A stretch of DNA of 64,000 nt. Origin: Fibrobacter succinogenes. GTDB lineage: Bacteria; Fibrobacterota; Fibrobacteria; Fibrobacterales; Fibrobacteraceae. The number at the start of each line of letters is the position of its first letter. Position 1 is the stretch's first letter. A model generated the notes under the pieces. The model ran no database searches. It saw only the letters and a list, made by a program, of their open reading frames with translations, and was not told where the DNA came from. The translations under genes were made by a program, and so were the position numbers. The stretch is taken from contig CADCGB010000002.1 of assembly GCA_902800815.1 (NCBI GenBank), positions 143,918-207,917 of the forward strand. Direction: 5' to 3'. Positions 1 through 9,130 of this stretch are shown here, piece by piece.

Positions 1-1
1 C

Positions 2-1768
2 TTTGCAGTCGCGACCCCCGAAGCCCTGAACGATGACGCAGGCGCATATGCGACACTCGCCCCCTCGTTTGACTTCGGCACCAAGAGCGCAGGTTTCTAC
101 GCAAGCGAAATCACGCTCGACCCGCCCGCAGTCCCCGAAGGCACGGTTGTCCGCTGCACGCAGAACGGTTCCAAGCCCACCGAGGCCTCGCCCGAATTTA
201 CCGCACCGATGACCGTATCCAAGAACATGGTTCTTCGCTGTGCAGCATTCCAGCCCGGCGCACTCACCACCGACGTCATCACCAAGACGTTCTTCATCGG
301 CGAAACAGTCCGCATGCCGGTTGTCGCCGTGAGCGTCGATTCCGCGTTCTTCAAGGAAAGCTACATCAAGACGGACGCCGAGACTCCCAAGAGCGCACCC
401 GCCGGACTCTTCGAGGATAAGGAATACCCCGTGCACGTGGAATACTTCCCCGATGGCAGCAAGTCTACCGCACCCGCATGGGAAATCGATGCAGGCATTT
501 CCATCATGGGCGGCTACAGCAGGCTCAAGGACAAGAAGTCCGTCGCCGTAGTGATGCGTGAGCAGTACCAGGATGGCAAAATCGACTACCCGCTGTTCGA
601 GACCCGCAAGGAGACAAACAGCAAGTTCCGCGGGTTCAACCTGCGCAACAACGGTAACCGCTTTGTGAGCGACTACATCGGCGATGCCATGGGCGGCGCT
701 ATTCTCGAAGGGAGCGGTGTCGACTACCAGCGTAGCCGCCAGGTGGTGGTATTCTACAACGGGCGCTACTACGGCATTCACGATATGCGCGAACGCTTCA
801 ACAAGCATTACGTAGAAACAAACTACGGCATCGATGCGAACACGGTCACCATGGTCAAGCACCTGGGCCACGACATCACAGCCAGCAACGGCACCATCGA
901 CGAATACAAGACGCTCCTGAGCTTTGTGGCACAGAACGATTTCAGTGGCGACAACAACGCGAACTACGAACTGGTCAAGACGCTCATGGACGTGGGCAAC
1001 TTCGCCGACTACATGGCAGCCGAAGTATTTATCCATAATGGCGACTGGCCCAACAACAACGTACGCGCATGGAAGAGCCCCAACCAGCCCTGGAAATTCA
1101 TGGTGTACGACCTCGACCACGGCTTTGACTGGATGTGGGGCGTGAACGGCGGCGAATTCAGCCAGAGCACCGACATTTTCCCGTGGATCAAGAAGGGTGG
1201 CGGCAACAAGCCCTGCAAGGACGAAGGCTGTTTCGCGAACCTGTACATACAACTTATCAAGAACCCGGAATTCCAGCGCGTATTCCTGAACCGTTCTGCC
1301 ATGATGCTGCAGAACAACCTGAACGGTGCCAACGTGACCCGCGTGGTTGACGCCATGACGGCAACCATCGACACCGCCGAAATCACACGCGACCTGAAGA
1401 AATTCAAGCAGGACGAGATGTACTACAAGAACTCCTGCGGGCATGGATTCAGCAAGACAGGCAGTTGCCTCAAGGAATGGTCCGAAGAACGTGATGCAAG
1501 CGTCATCCAGGACTACTACTTTGAATTCGGTATGACCAGCATGGTGACCATGAACCTGAACGTTACCGGGAACGGCTACATTACCGTGGAAGGCAGGCCT
1601 GCCCCCGCACCGGCATACGCAGGCAAGTTCTTTGCGGGTATCGGCATGGTCATCAGCGCAGTCCCCACCAACGGGTCCGTATTTACCGGATGGAGCGACG
1701 GCGATACCACCAACCCGAGATTTGTCGTCAACGAGGACGGAGCGACCTATACCGCCGTGTTTAAGTAG
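2..1768 (+). CDS. CotH-family secreted protein, 3' part (5' end outside window)
   Basis: The frame is open from base 2, so the true start lies upstream. Near bases 60-300 is a chitobiase C-terminal-like stretch (ITLDPPAVPEGTVVRCTQNG, then PEFTAPMTVSKN) that often precedes CotH domains. Bases 430-1500 resemble CotH kinase-like proteins: GNRFVSDYIGDAMGG, NGRYYGIHDMRERFNKHYV, then NNNVRAWKSP and WKFMVYDLDHGFDW, the last two typical of the catalytic region of CotH spore-coat kinases. The final 75 residues form an InlB-type/bacterial repeat (GYITVEG..., FTGWSDGD), common in surface proteins. It is probably secreted, but the signal peptide is outside the window. Substrate is unknown; kinase activity is inferred only from family resemblance. 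A hairpin terminator follows. Confidence 0.8.
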   Translation, partial: FAVATPEALNDDAGAYATLAPSFDFGTKSAGFYASEITLDPPAVPEGTVVRCTQNGSKPTEASPEFTAPMTVSKNMVLRCAAFQPGALTTDVITKTFFIGETVRMPVVAVSVDSAFFKESYIKTDAETPKSAPAGLFEDKEYPVHVEYFPDGSKSTAPAWEIDAGISIMGGYSRLKDKKSVAVVMREQYQDGKIDYPLFETRKETNSKFRGFNLRNNGNRFVSDYIGDAMGGAILEGSGVDYQRSRQVVVFYNGRYYGIHDMRERFNKHYVETNYGIDANTVTMVKHLGHDITASNGTIDEYKTLLSFVAQNDFSGDNNANYELVKTLMDVGNFADYMAAEVFIHNGDWPNNNVRAWKSPNQPWKFMVYDLDHGFDWMWGVNGGEFSQSTDIFPWIKKGGGNKPCKDEGCFANLYIQLIKNPEFQRVFLNRSAMMLQNNLNGANVTRVVDAMTATIDTAEITRDLKKFKQDEMYYKNSCGHGFSKTGSCLKEWSEERDASVIQDYYFEFGMTSMVTMNLNVTGNGYITVEGRPAPAPAYAGKFFAGIGMVISAVPTNGSVFTGWSDGDTTNPRFVVNEDGATYTAVFK

Positions 1769-1791
1769 TATAACTCATTCAAAAGAACGCT

Positions 1792-1817
1792 ATGGCGACC
1801 CTCGGGCCGCCATTTTC
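1792..1817 (+). terminator. Rho-independent terminator after CotH gene
   Basis: ATGGCG pairs with CGCCAT around a GC-rich loop and is followed by TTTTCTAT. It separates the CotH-like gene from metH. Confidence 0.6.
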
Positions 1818-1851
1818 TATAAAAAAGATTGACTATCCAGGCAGTCTTTTC

Positions 1852-1859
1852 TACATTTA
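1852..1859 (+). promoter_or_regulatory. TACATTTA promoter box before metH
   Basis: The box TACATTTA matches the TAnnTTTG-type -7 element that recurs before many genes here. It lies 34 bases before the metH start. Two copies of an ATGCATAA motif follow it. Confidence 0.4.
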
Positions 1860-1893
1860 TGCATAAAATTGAATAAATGCATAAGGGAAGAAG

Positions 1894-4800
1894 ATGACGC
1901 TACGCGAAGCTTTTGAAAGCAAGATGATGCTGTTGGATGGCGGAATGGGTTCCGTTATCCAGACTTACGGCATCAAGGGCGCGAACAACGACATGCTCTC
2001 CATCGAGAAGCCGGAAATCATCCTCGATATCCAGCGCCGCTACGTGGATGCGGGCGTAGACTGCCTGACCACGAATACGTTCTCGAGCCAACGCGTAAGC
2101 CAGCACGAATACCACCAGGAACACCGCATTGCCGAGATGAACCGCGCCGCCGTGAAAATCGCGAAGCAGGCTGCGGCAGAGGCCATGGAAAAGTACGGCC
2201 GCCAGGTGTACATCTTGGGCGACGTGGGCCCCACGAGCAAGATGCTCTCGATGAGCGAAGACGTGAACGACCCCGCCAGCCGTAGCATTACCTTTGACGA
2301 ACTCGAAGACGCCTACCTGGAACAGATTCAGGTGTTGGTAGAAGAAGGCGTCGATGCCATCCTGATTGAAACGATTTTTGATACGCTGAACGCGAAGGCC
2401 GCTGCCAGTGCATTTACTAAGGTGATGGAAAAGCGCGCCGCCGCCGGGAACGCCGCCAACCTCAACCCCGTGGAAGTCATGTTCTCCATGACGGTGAGCG
2501 ACGCCTCGGGCCGTACGCTTTCGGGCCAGACGGTCGAGGCATTCGCCGTAAGCGTGATGCACATGCACCCGCTCTCCATCGGCCTGAACTGCGGTCTCGG
2601 TGCCGACGGTATGGTGCCGTACCTGCGCCGCATGGGCAAGGTTGCACCCTGCTATATTTCTTGTCACCCGAATGCGGGTCTCCCGAACCAGTTCGGCGGC
2701 TACGACGATACGCCCGAAGACATGGTGCGACTCATGGGCGTCTACCTGGACGACAAGCTGGTGAACATGATTGGCGGCTGCTGCGGTACCACACCAGAAC
2801 ACATCGCCGCGATGCGCAAGATGCTCGACGCCCTGCCGGCCGATTACGAACGCCGCAAGCCTGCGCCCAAGTATGCGACAAGCCCGCTCCTCCGCCTCGC
2901 AGGCCTTGAGCCGCTGTTCAAGGAACAGGTGCGCCCCAGCGATGGTGCCTTCAGCTGCAATGCAGAAGACTTCGTGAAGGTGGGCGAACGCTGCAACGTG
3001 GCAGGTTCCAAGAAGTTCCTGCGACTCATAAACGAGAAGAATTACGACGAGGCGCTCGACATCGCACGCAAGCAGGTTGAAGACGGCGCCGACGTGATCG
3101 ACGTGAACATGGACGATGGCCTGCTCGACGCTACCGCCGAGATGCAGACGTTCCTGAACCTGATTGCCTCCGACCCGGCCGTGAGCCGCGTGCCCATCAT
3201 GGTGGACTCTTCCCGATTCGAAGTCATCGAGGCGGGCCTCAAGTGCATCCAGGGCAAGAGCATCGTGAACTCCATCTCGCTGAAGATGGGCGAACAGGCG
3301 TTTATCGAACACGCGCTCACCATCAAGCGTCTGGGTGCCGCCGTCATCGTAATGCTCTTCGACGAAGAAGGACAGGCCACCAACTACGAACGCCGCGTAA
3401 AGATTGCCGCCCGCGCTTACGATATCCTGGTGAAGAAACTAGACTTCGCACCCTCCGACATCATTTTCGACCCGAACGTGCTTACTGTCGCAACGGGCAT
3501 GGCCGAACACAACGCCTACGCCATCGACTTCATCCGCGCAGTCCGCTGGATTATGGACAACCTGCCCGGCGTGCGCATCTCGGGCGGGCTCTCGAACCTT
3601 TCGTTCGCCTTCCGCGGCAACAACTACCTGCGCGAATCCATGCACACCACGTTCCTGCATTACGCGATTCCGAACGGCATGGGCATGGCCATCATGAACC
3701 CGAGCGCGATTATCGAATACAAGACGATTCCGCTGGAACTCCGCATGGCCATTACCGAAGTGCTGTTGAACACGGAGCCCGATGCCAGCGAAGCGCTCAT
3801 CGAGATTGCAAGCCGCATGACCGCAGCCCAGAACGCCGCAAAGGAAGCGGGCACCAAGTACGACCCGAAGGCGATTTTCGCCATGAGCACCGGCGCAAGC
3901 AGCTCTGCAGACGCGAGCAGCAACAGCGCCGCTGACGCCAAGCCCACCACGCCCGAGGAACGTTTGCAGGAGGCGCTCCTCAAGGGAACATCCACCACAC
4001 TTCAGCCCGACCTGATGGAACTCATCAACCGTGGCGACAGCCCGGTGGGAATTATTTCTGGCCCGCTCATGGACGGCATGAACGAAGTCGGCCGCCGTTT
4101 CGGCGAAGGCAGCATGTTCCTGCCGCAGGTGGTGAAGACCGCACGCACCATGAAGAAGGCGGTGGAAATCTTGCAGCCCTACATCGAGGCCGGCAAGGAC
4201 GCCAACGCATCGAGCCGCGGCAAGATCGTGATTGCCACCGTGAAGGGCGACGTGCACGATATCGGCAAGAACATCGTCTCCGTGATTATGGCCTGTAACG
4301 GCTACGAAATGGTGGACCTCGGCGTGATGGTTCCCGAAGATGTGATCGTGAAGGCGGTCATCGAGAACAAGGCCGACATTCTAAGCCTTTCCGGACTGAT
4401 TACGCCCTCGCTCGAAGAAATGTGTACCGTGGCGAAGGCCATGCAGGCCGCGGGCCAGCGCATCCCGATTATCGTCGGCGGCGCAACGACCTCGCCCACG
4501 CACACTGCCGTAAAGATCGCCCCGTGCTACGACGGTCCTGTATTCCACGTGCGCGACGCCGCCAGTAACCCGGGCCTCGTGCAAAAACTCTTGGACCCCG
4601 CGACCAGCGAGCAGACCATTCAGGAAAATCGCGAGGAACAGCAGCGCATTCGCGACAAGCAAAACGGCATCCAGACCGAAGCCGCAAGCGCCATGGCCGC
4701 AGCCGAAAAGACTCCGGAAGAACGCCGCTACCAATGCGACTGGAGTAAGTACCAGCCCGTGGAACCGCCGTTCATGGGCGAAAGCAAGCTCCCGCCGATT

Positions 4801-5532
4801 TCGCTCGAAAAAGTTATCCCGCTTATCAGCTGGGAATACTTCTTCTTCACCTGGAAGGTCAAGCCGGATTGCGAAGAAGCCAAGAAGCTCAAGGCCGACG
4901 CAGAAGAACTCATCAAGAGCCTCACAAAGCCCGAATATGCATTGCGTGCCGTGCAGGCGTTCTACCCTGCAGCCGGTACGGAAAATTCCATCAAGTTCAA
5001 CACGGGCCGTACCGGCACCGACTCCGACCTTGTCGAAGTCGCCACGGCACGCCAGCAGAACCCCGAAGGCACTTGCCTCGCCCTCTGCGACTACGTTGCA
5101 CCCGCAAACGCGAACACAGCAAGCATCTTCGCCGCTCCCGCCGGCAAGGACGTTTTCCGCGACATCGTGGGCGCCTTCGCCGTCACCGTGAGCGACGCCT
5201 TTGTGAAGCGCCTCGAAAAACTGAAGGCAGAACAGGGCGGCAGCGACTACGACGTGCTCCTGATGCAGACCGTCGCCGACCGCCTCGCCGAGGCAGGCGC
5301 CGAATACCTGAGCCAGGAACTCGAGCGCACCAAGGGCTGGAAGGGAATCCGCCCGGCCGTCGGCTACCCCGTGCTCCCGAACATCAAGGAAATCTTCAAC
5401 GTCGCAAAGCTCATCGACTTCGCGAGTGTGGGCATCAGCCTCACCGAGAACGGCGCCATGTACCCACAGGCCTCCGTGAGCGGCCTCTACATCAGCCACC
5501 CCGAAATCGACTATTTCCACGTAAAAGCGTAA
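1894..5532 (+). CDS. metH: Cobalamin-dependent methionine synthase MetH
   Basis: Transfers a methyl group from methyltetrahydrofolate through cobalamin to homocysteine, giving methionine, in the cytoplasm. At 1212 residues it has the usual full length (E. coli about 1227). Domain order is: homocysteine/zinc domain (DGGMGSVIQ near residue 10; zinc cysteines in GLNCG near 232 and GGCCGTTPEH near 293), pterin-binding domain (about 355-620), B12 cap and B12-binding domain with the axial histidine motif GDVHDIGKN near 786, and an activation (SAM) domain from about 960 with RPAVGYP near 1152. A Ser/Ala/Asp-rich linker (SSSADASSNSAADAKP) sits between the pterin and cap domains. The start follows GGGAAGAAG closely. 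No cobalamin or SAM riboswitch was seen upstream. Confidence 0.97.
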   Translation: MTLREAFESKMMLLDGGMGSVIQTYGIKGANNDMLSIEKPEIILDIQRRYVDAGVDCLTTNTFSSQRVSQHEYHQEHRIAEMNRAAVKIAKQAAAEAMEKYGRQVYILGDVGPTSKMLSMSEDVNDPASRSITFDELEDAYLEQIQVLVEEGVDAILIETIFDTLNAKAAASAFTKVMEKRAAAGNAANLNPVEVMFSMTVSDASGRTLSGQTVEAFAVSVMHMHPLSIGLNCGLGADGMVPYLRRMGKVAPCYISCHPNAGLPNQFGGYDDTPEDMVRLMGVYLDDKLVNMIGGCCGTTPEHIAAMRKMLDALPADYERRKPAPKYATSPLLRLAGLEPLFKEQVRPSDGAFSCNAEDFVKVGERCNVAGSKKFLRLINEKNYDEALDIARKQVEDGADVIDVNMDDGLLDATAEMQTFLNLIASDPAVSRVPIMVDSSRFEVIEAGLKCIQGKSIVNSISLKMGEQAFIEHALTIKRLGAAVIVMLFDEEGQATNYERRVKIAARAYDILVKKLDFAPSDIIFDPNVLTVATGMAEHNAYAIDFIRAVRWIMDNLPGVRISGGLSNLSFAFRGNNYLRESMHTTFLHYAIPNGMGMAIMNPSAIIEYKTIPLELRMAITEVLLNTEPDASEALIEIASRMTAAQNAAKEAGTKYDPKAIFAMSTGASSSADASSNSAADAKPTTPEERLQEALLKGTSTTLQPDLMELINRGDSPVGIISGPLMDGMNEVGRRFGEGSMFLPQVVKTARTMKKAVEILQPYIEAGKDANASSRGKIVIATVKGDVHDIGKNIVSVIMACNGYEMVDLGVMVPEDVIVKAVIENKADILSLSGLITPSLEEMCTVAKAMQAAGQRIPIIVGGATTSPTHTAVKIAPCYDGPVFHVRDAASNPGLVQKLLDPATSEQTIQENREEQQRIRDKQNGIQTEAASAMAAAEKTPEERRYQCDWSKYQPVEPPFMGESKLPPISLEKVIPLISWEYFFFTWKVKPDCEEAKKLKADAEELIKSLTKPEYALRAVQAFYPAAGTENSIKFNTGRTGTDSDLVEVATARQQNPEGTCLALCDYVAPANANTASIFAAPAGKDVFRDIVGAFAVTVSDAFVKRLEKLKAEQGGSDYDVLLMQTVADRLAEAGAEYLSQELERTKGWKGIRPAVGYPVLPNIKEIFNVAKLIDFASVGISLTENGAMYPQASVSGLYISHPEIDYFHVKA

Positions 5533-5642
5533 ACATAAAGGCGCTCGTTGACATAAATGTCAACAAAAGCATTCCAGTAAAACAACCGCTTTCTTGAAAA
5601 AGAGATTATTTTAAGAGCAGGTTGTTTATAAAGGGGTGTAAT

Positions 5643-7460
5643 ATGAATAGGATCCTAACCGTAGCCATCGTTGCGGGTTTCACGACGATGTCCACCGCCG
5701 CCATCGACATCACCGTCGACGCGCAAAAAGGCATCAAGAAGATTTCGCCATACATTTACGGGCGTAACATCGATAAAATCAGTGACACCAAGGCCGAAAG
5801 CGACTCCACCGAAGAGGCGTTTATCGCACAGATGCTCGACGCGGGCATCCACATGATGCGCGCGAACAACGGCAACAACTCCACGCGCTACAACTGGAGC
5901 CACAAAATGACGGTTCACCCGGACTGGTTCAACAATGTTTACGACCACGACTGGGACATCACTGCGAAAAAGGTGCTCGACAAGATGCCGGGAGTCGACG
6001 CGATGTACGCCTTCCAGCTCACGGGCTATGCGGCAAGTTCCACTGCACACAACTTCCCGGACTGGGACTGGAAACAGGAACACGGCTCGTATCCGTCACG
6101 CACGTTCGACCTCGCAGGCGGTGGCGAAGTATCGGAAGACGGCCAGACGCTCATCAAGGCGGGCGATGCCTCGCTCTACAATATGGAATGGCCCGCCGAT
6201 TCCACTGTGGGAATCATCCCGCACTGGAAGGATGAACTCAAGTACGACATGAGCCGTTTTAAATACTGGAGCATGGACAACGAGATAGAAATCTGGCGCG
6301 GCACGCACAACGATTTGGATTTGCCCGTAACCGGAGACTTCCTCGTCGAACGCTATATCGACGTAGCCAAGAAGGCGCGCGCCGCCTGGGGCGACATCAA
6401 GCTCACCGGCCCGGTGGTCGCTAACGAATGGCAATGGTGCCACATCAATGCCTACAACGACGAAAGCAGGCCCAAGATCGACGGCCAGGAATACTGCTGG
6501 CTCGAGTTCTTCACCAAGAAAATCGCCGAAGCGCAAAAGGCAAGCGGCACACGACTTCTCGATGTTTTCGACATCCACTGGTACCCGAGCGAAAAGGACT
6601 ACGAAAGCCGCGTCAATTGGCACCGCGTGCTGTTCGACACCACCTACTACTACAAGGGCGGAAACGGTGTGCGCTGCGCCACAGGCAAGTGCGACTGGAG
6701 CGACAAGGAGAAGGGCTACAGATCCTACATTTTCGTACGCATCAATCAGTGGCTCGAAAAATACTTTGGCAAGGATCACGGCATCAAACTCGGCATCACC
6801 GAAACCGACCTGAACGATTCCGACCCCATGGTAACGGCACTCACCTATGCGTCGTTCCTCGGAACCATGCAGGATAACGGCGTCGAGATTTTCACCCCGT
6901 GGACCTGGGGCGACGGCATGTACGAAACGGTGCACCTGTTCAGTCGCTACGGCCACCCGAACCGCGTGCAGTCCACCTCCAGCAACGACTCGCTCGTGTC
7001 CGCCTACAGTTCCATCAGCAACAAGGGCGACTCTCTCACGGTCATCTTCGTGAACCGCGCCGAAAAGGACGCCCAAGACGTGGACCTCGATCTTGCGAAC
7101 TTCGCCTCCGACGGGACAGTCAAAACACTCACCTTGCAAAATCTCCAGGGCGAAACATTCATTTCACACACAAGCAACGCGTTGAAAGAAAACGTGGTAG
7201 ATGCAAATCTGCAGGGCGGAACCACCTCTGCGACTGGCTACAGCATTAACAGTTTCAAGATGACGCTACCTGCCAAATCCATCACCGCAATACTCTTAAC
7301 CACCGACACGCCAAAAGTTGTCGACTCGACCGACGCCATTAGGCCCAGGCCCACATCGCGTGCCATCACGAGATACGACCGCTACATAGACACCAAGGGC
7401 AGGAGCGTTGCCAAACCTCGACCAGGCTACTACGTATTACGGATTGGAGCAAAAAAGTAG
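5643..7460 (+). CDS. Secreted GH44 endoglucanase/xyloglucanase
   Basis: Predicted to cleave beta-1,4-glucan or xyloglucan outside the cell. The start at 5643 is chosen because AGGGG lies 7 bases upstream and the first 20 residues (MNRILTVAIVAGFTTMSTAA) form a signal peptide; a start 7 codons earlier is possible. GH44 features: SPYIYGRNID near the mature N-terminus, SMDNEIEIW near residue 211 (position of the acid/base Glu), DIHWYPS near 310 and GITETDL near 384 (position of the nucleophile Glu). A beta-sandwich region follows (about 440-560). The last 30 residues are basic and end in PGYYVLRIGAKK, which resembles the C-terminal tails of other Fibrobacter secreted enzymes and could be a sorting signal (inference). 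Family assignment is from motifs only. Confidence 0.85.
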   Translation: MNRILTVAIVAGFTTMSTAAIDITVDAQKGIKKISPYIYGRNIDKISDTKAESDSTEEAFIAQMLDAGIHMMRANNGNNSTRYNWSHKMTVHPDWFNNVYDHDWDITAKKVLDKMPGVDAMYAFQLTGYAASSTAHNFPDWDWKQEHGSYPSRTFDLAGGGEVSEDGQTLIKAGDASLYNMEWPADSTVGIIPHWKDELKYDMSRFKYWSMDNEIEIWRGTHNDLDLPVTGDFLVERYIDVAKKARAAWGDIKLTGPVVANEWQWCHINAYNDESRPKIDGQEYCWLEFFTKKIAEAQKASGTRLLDVFDIHWYPSEKDYESRVNWHRVLFDTTYYYKGGNGVRCATGKCDWSDKEKGYRSYIFVRINQWLEKYFGKDHGIKLGITETDLNDSDPMVTALTYASFLGTMQDNGVEIFTPWTWGDGMYETVHLFSRYGHPNRVQSTSSNDSLVSAYSSISNKGDSLTVIFVNRAEKDAQDVDLDLANFASDGTVKTLTLQNLQGETFISHTSNALKENVVDANLQGGTTSATGYSINSFKMTLPAKSITAILLTTDTPKVVDSTDAIRPRPTSRAITRYDRYIDTKGRSVAKPRPGYYVLRIGAKK

Positions 7461-7471
7461 GCCCCTACAAG

Positions 7472-7505
7472 AACAACCCTATTGACTTCAGGGTTGTTTT
7501 TGTTT
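7472..7505 (+). terminator. Rho-independent terminator after GH44 gene
   Basis: AACAACCCT pairs perfectly with AGGGTTGTT around a 9-base loop and is followed by a run of T. Confidence 0.85.
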
Positions 7506-7563
7506 AAATTGGGAATAGAAAATCCTATATAAACTATTTGCTCATTTTATTAAGAGGTACGGT

Positions 7564-7983
7564 ATGAAAGACAGACAAGATCTTCCTGAACTAGCCAAGG
7601 CGTACCTTTTCGCTATAAAGATTACATTTGACAACGTTCTTCCCGACAAGGCTGAAGAATTCACAGAGCTCGCGAACAACCTTTCGGCACGCTGCCGCAA
7701 GGTCAAGTTCCTCAAGGAAAACACGAGCGACGTCTACACCATCGTAGAAATTTCCTTCGACGAGTTCGAGGACTTCCTCGTCACGACCTGCATCAAGAAC
7801 GAATACCTGAAAAGCTTCCGCATGACCATCGACCATTACTCGTCGAACATGAAGCTCGTCTACAGCGAGAAGTTCTTTGACTGCAAGGCAGTTTACGTCG
7901 AGGAATTCGCCTACGACAAGTTCGACACCAACCAGGAACGCCTAGTCAAGACCATCGGCGTCAAGTGCAAGCGCGGACATTAA
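7564..7983 (+). CDS. Unknown 139-residue cytoplasmic protein
   Basis: A good ribosome-binding site (AAGAGGT) precedes the ATG. No signal peptide or membrane segment is seen. The protein is acidic/basic mixed with several FDxFE-type stretches (EISFDEFEDFL, EEFAYDKFDT) and ends in CKRGH. It stands alone between a terminator and a convergent ABC ATPase gene. I do not recognise the family. Codon use looks like that of its neighbours, so a real gene is likely. Confidence 0.7.
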   Translation: MKDRQDLPELAKAYLFAIKITFDNVLPDKAEEFTELANNLSARCRKVKFLKENTSDVYTIVEISFDEFEDFLVTTCIKNEYLKSFRMTIDHYSSNMKLVYSEKFFDCKAVYVEEFAYDKFDTNQERLVKTIGVKCKRGH

Positions 7984-7987
7984 AAGA

Positions 7988-8821
7988 TTATCTTTTTATA
8001 GTTGGAACACACGAAAGTAGTTTCTTCGTGTATTCGTGCTGAGGGTCCGTAAGCACGTCGTCTGCGCGACCGCGCTCCACCACCTTCCCGAAGTACATCA
8101 CCAGCACGTCGTCCGAAATCGCGCGCACCACCTGCATGTCATGGCTAATGAACAAAATGCTCAGGCCAAAATCGTTGCGCAGGTCATCGAGCAGGTGCAG
8201 AATCTGCGCCTGAACCGACACGTCCAGTGCGCTAGTCACCTCGTCGCAAAGTAAAATCTTCGGCCTTACCGTAAGGCTCCGCGCGATGCACAGCCTCTGG
8301 CGCTGCCCTCCCGAAAACTCGTGCGGGAACTTGTCCATCGCCGCCGCCGGCACCGACACGCGCTCCAGCAGTTCACACGCGCGCGCACGCGCCTCGTCAA
8401 AGGCGACGCCACGCGCCGTAAGCGGCGACGTGAGAATCTCTTCCACCGTCATGCGGGGGTTCAGGCTGCTGAACGGGTCCTGGAAAACCATCTGCACCAT
8501 GTCGCAGACACGCGCAGGCCTCTCGCCACCCTCGGGAGCGATCTTGCCGTCAGCGACGCCCCTCCCGAAAATCTTCACGCTGCCCGACGCAAGCGGCACG
8601 AGCCCCACCAGGGACTTCACCAGCGTCGACTTTCCGCAGCCCGACTCGCCCACCACGCTCAGGATCTTGCCCTGTTCCAGCGTGAACGAGACGCCATCCA
8701 CCGCAGTGAAATAGTCCTTCACCTTGCCGAGCACGCCGCCACGCACCGGGAACCGGACCGTAAGCCCGTTCGCCTCGATAGCGGGGACGCCCGCAGGGAT
8801 GGCCGCCTTCTGGTTAGGCAT
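7988..8821 (-). CDS. Oligopeptide-type ABC transporter ATP-binding protein
   Basis: The ATPase subunit of a peptide/nickel-type importer (OppF/DppF-like), expected on the inner membrane face. Walker A GESGCGKST at about residues 58-66, Q-loop VFQDPFSSLNPRMT, signature FSGGQRQRL, Walker B ILLCDEVTSALD and the H-loop in ILFISHDMQV are all present, so it should be active. The C-terminal HEYTKKLLS is typical of this subfamily. The ATG at 8821 overlaps the xseB stop by 8 bases; a GTG at 8830 is an alternative. No permease, binding protein or second ATPase lies nearby, so its partners must be elsewhere. Confidence 0.9.
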   Translation of the reverse strand: MPNQKAAIPAGVPAIEANGLTVRFPVRGGVLGKVKDYFTAVDGVSFTLEQGKILSVVGESGCGKSTLVKSLVGLVPLASGSVKIFGRGVADGKIAPEGGERPARVCDMVQMVFQDPFSSLNPRMTVEEILTSPLTARGVAFDEARARACELLERVSVPAAAMDKFPHEFSGGQRQRLCIARSLTVRPKILLCDEVTSALDVSVQAQILHLLDDLRNDFGLSILFISHDMQVVRAISDDVLVMYFGKVVERGRADDVLTDPQHEYTKKLLSCVPTIKR

Positions 8822-9026
8822 CGGCCTCACCGTCCAGGCTTTCCAGCGCGCCCTGCACGCTCTTTTCCGTATCCAGCAGGATCTGCCGGCACTTCTTCAA
8901 CAGCGCGGTCGCCTCCTGCACGTTCTCCGCAAGCTCGTCAATCTCCATCTCGGAATTGTCGATGCGCGTGAGAATCGCCTCCAGGCGCTCCATCGCGTTC
9001 TTGTACTCGAAATTTTCTTTGCTCAT
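8814..9026 (-). CDS. xseB: Exodeoxyribonuclease VII small subunit XseB
   Basis: Small helical partner of XseA in the nuclease that degrades single-stranded DNA. The 70-residue product has the family pattern: NFEYKNAMERLEAILTRIDN, then ELAENVQEATALLKKCRQIL, then EKSVQGALE. The ATG at 9026 is preferred over one 9 codons upstream because the family starts here. No Shine-Dalgarno is visible; TATATT lies about 10 bases before the start, so the leader may be very short. It overlaps the ABC ATPase start; xseA is not in the window. Confidence 0.9.
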   Translation of the reverse strand: MSKENFEYKNAMERLEAILTRIDNSEMEIDELAENVQEATALLKKCRQILLDTEKSVQGALESLDGEADA

Positions 9027-9071
9027 GTGGGGGAATATAGTTATTTGTACCAAACATTTATCCGCATTTAT

Positions 9072-9079
9072 TACATTTA
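9072..9079 (+). promoter_or_regulatory. TACATTTA promoter box before lipoprotein cluster
   Basis: TACATTTA lies 52 bases before the ATG at 9131, in the divergent space between xseB and the envelope cluster. It fits the recurrent TAnnTTTG-like box. Confidence 0.35.
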
Positions 9080-9130
9080 CCCCCAGTGGAGAAAAAAGAG
9101 ACTCACAACCTGCGGAAGTGTTCCGCGGGC

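Noticed and set aside
1769..1893. Possible cobalamin or SAM riboswitch upstream of metH
   Set aside because: The space is only 125 bases, filled by a terminator and a promoter-like box, and no conserved riboswitch core is visible.
1900..3312. Long open frame on the minus strand opposite metH
   Set aside because: Shadow of metH; no start signal and no recognisable protein motifs.
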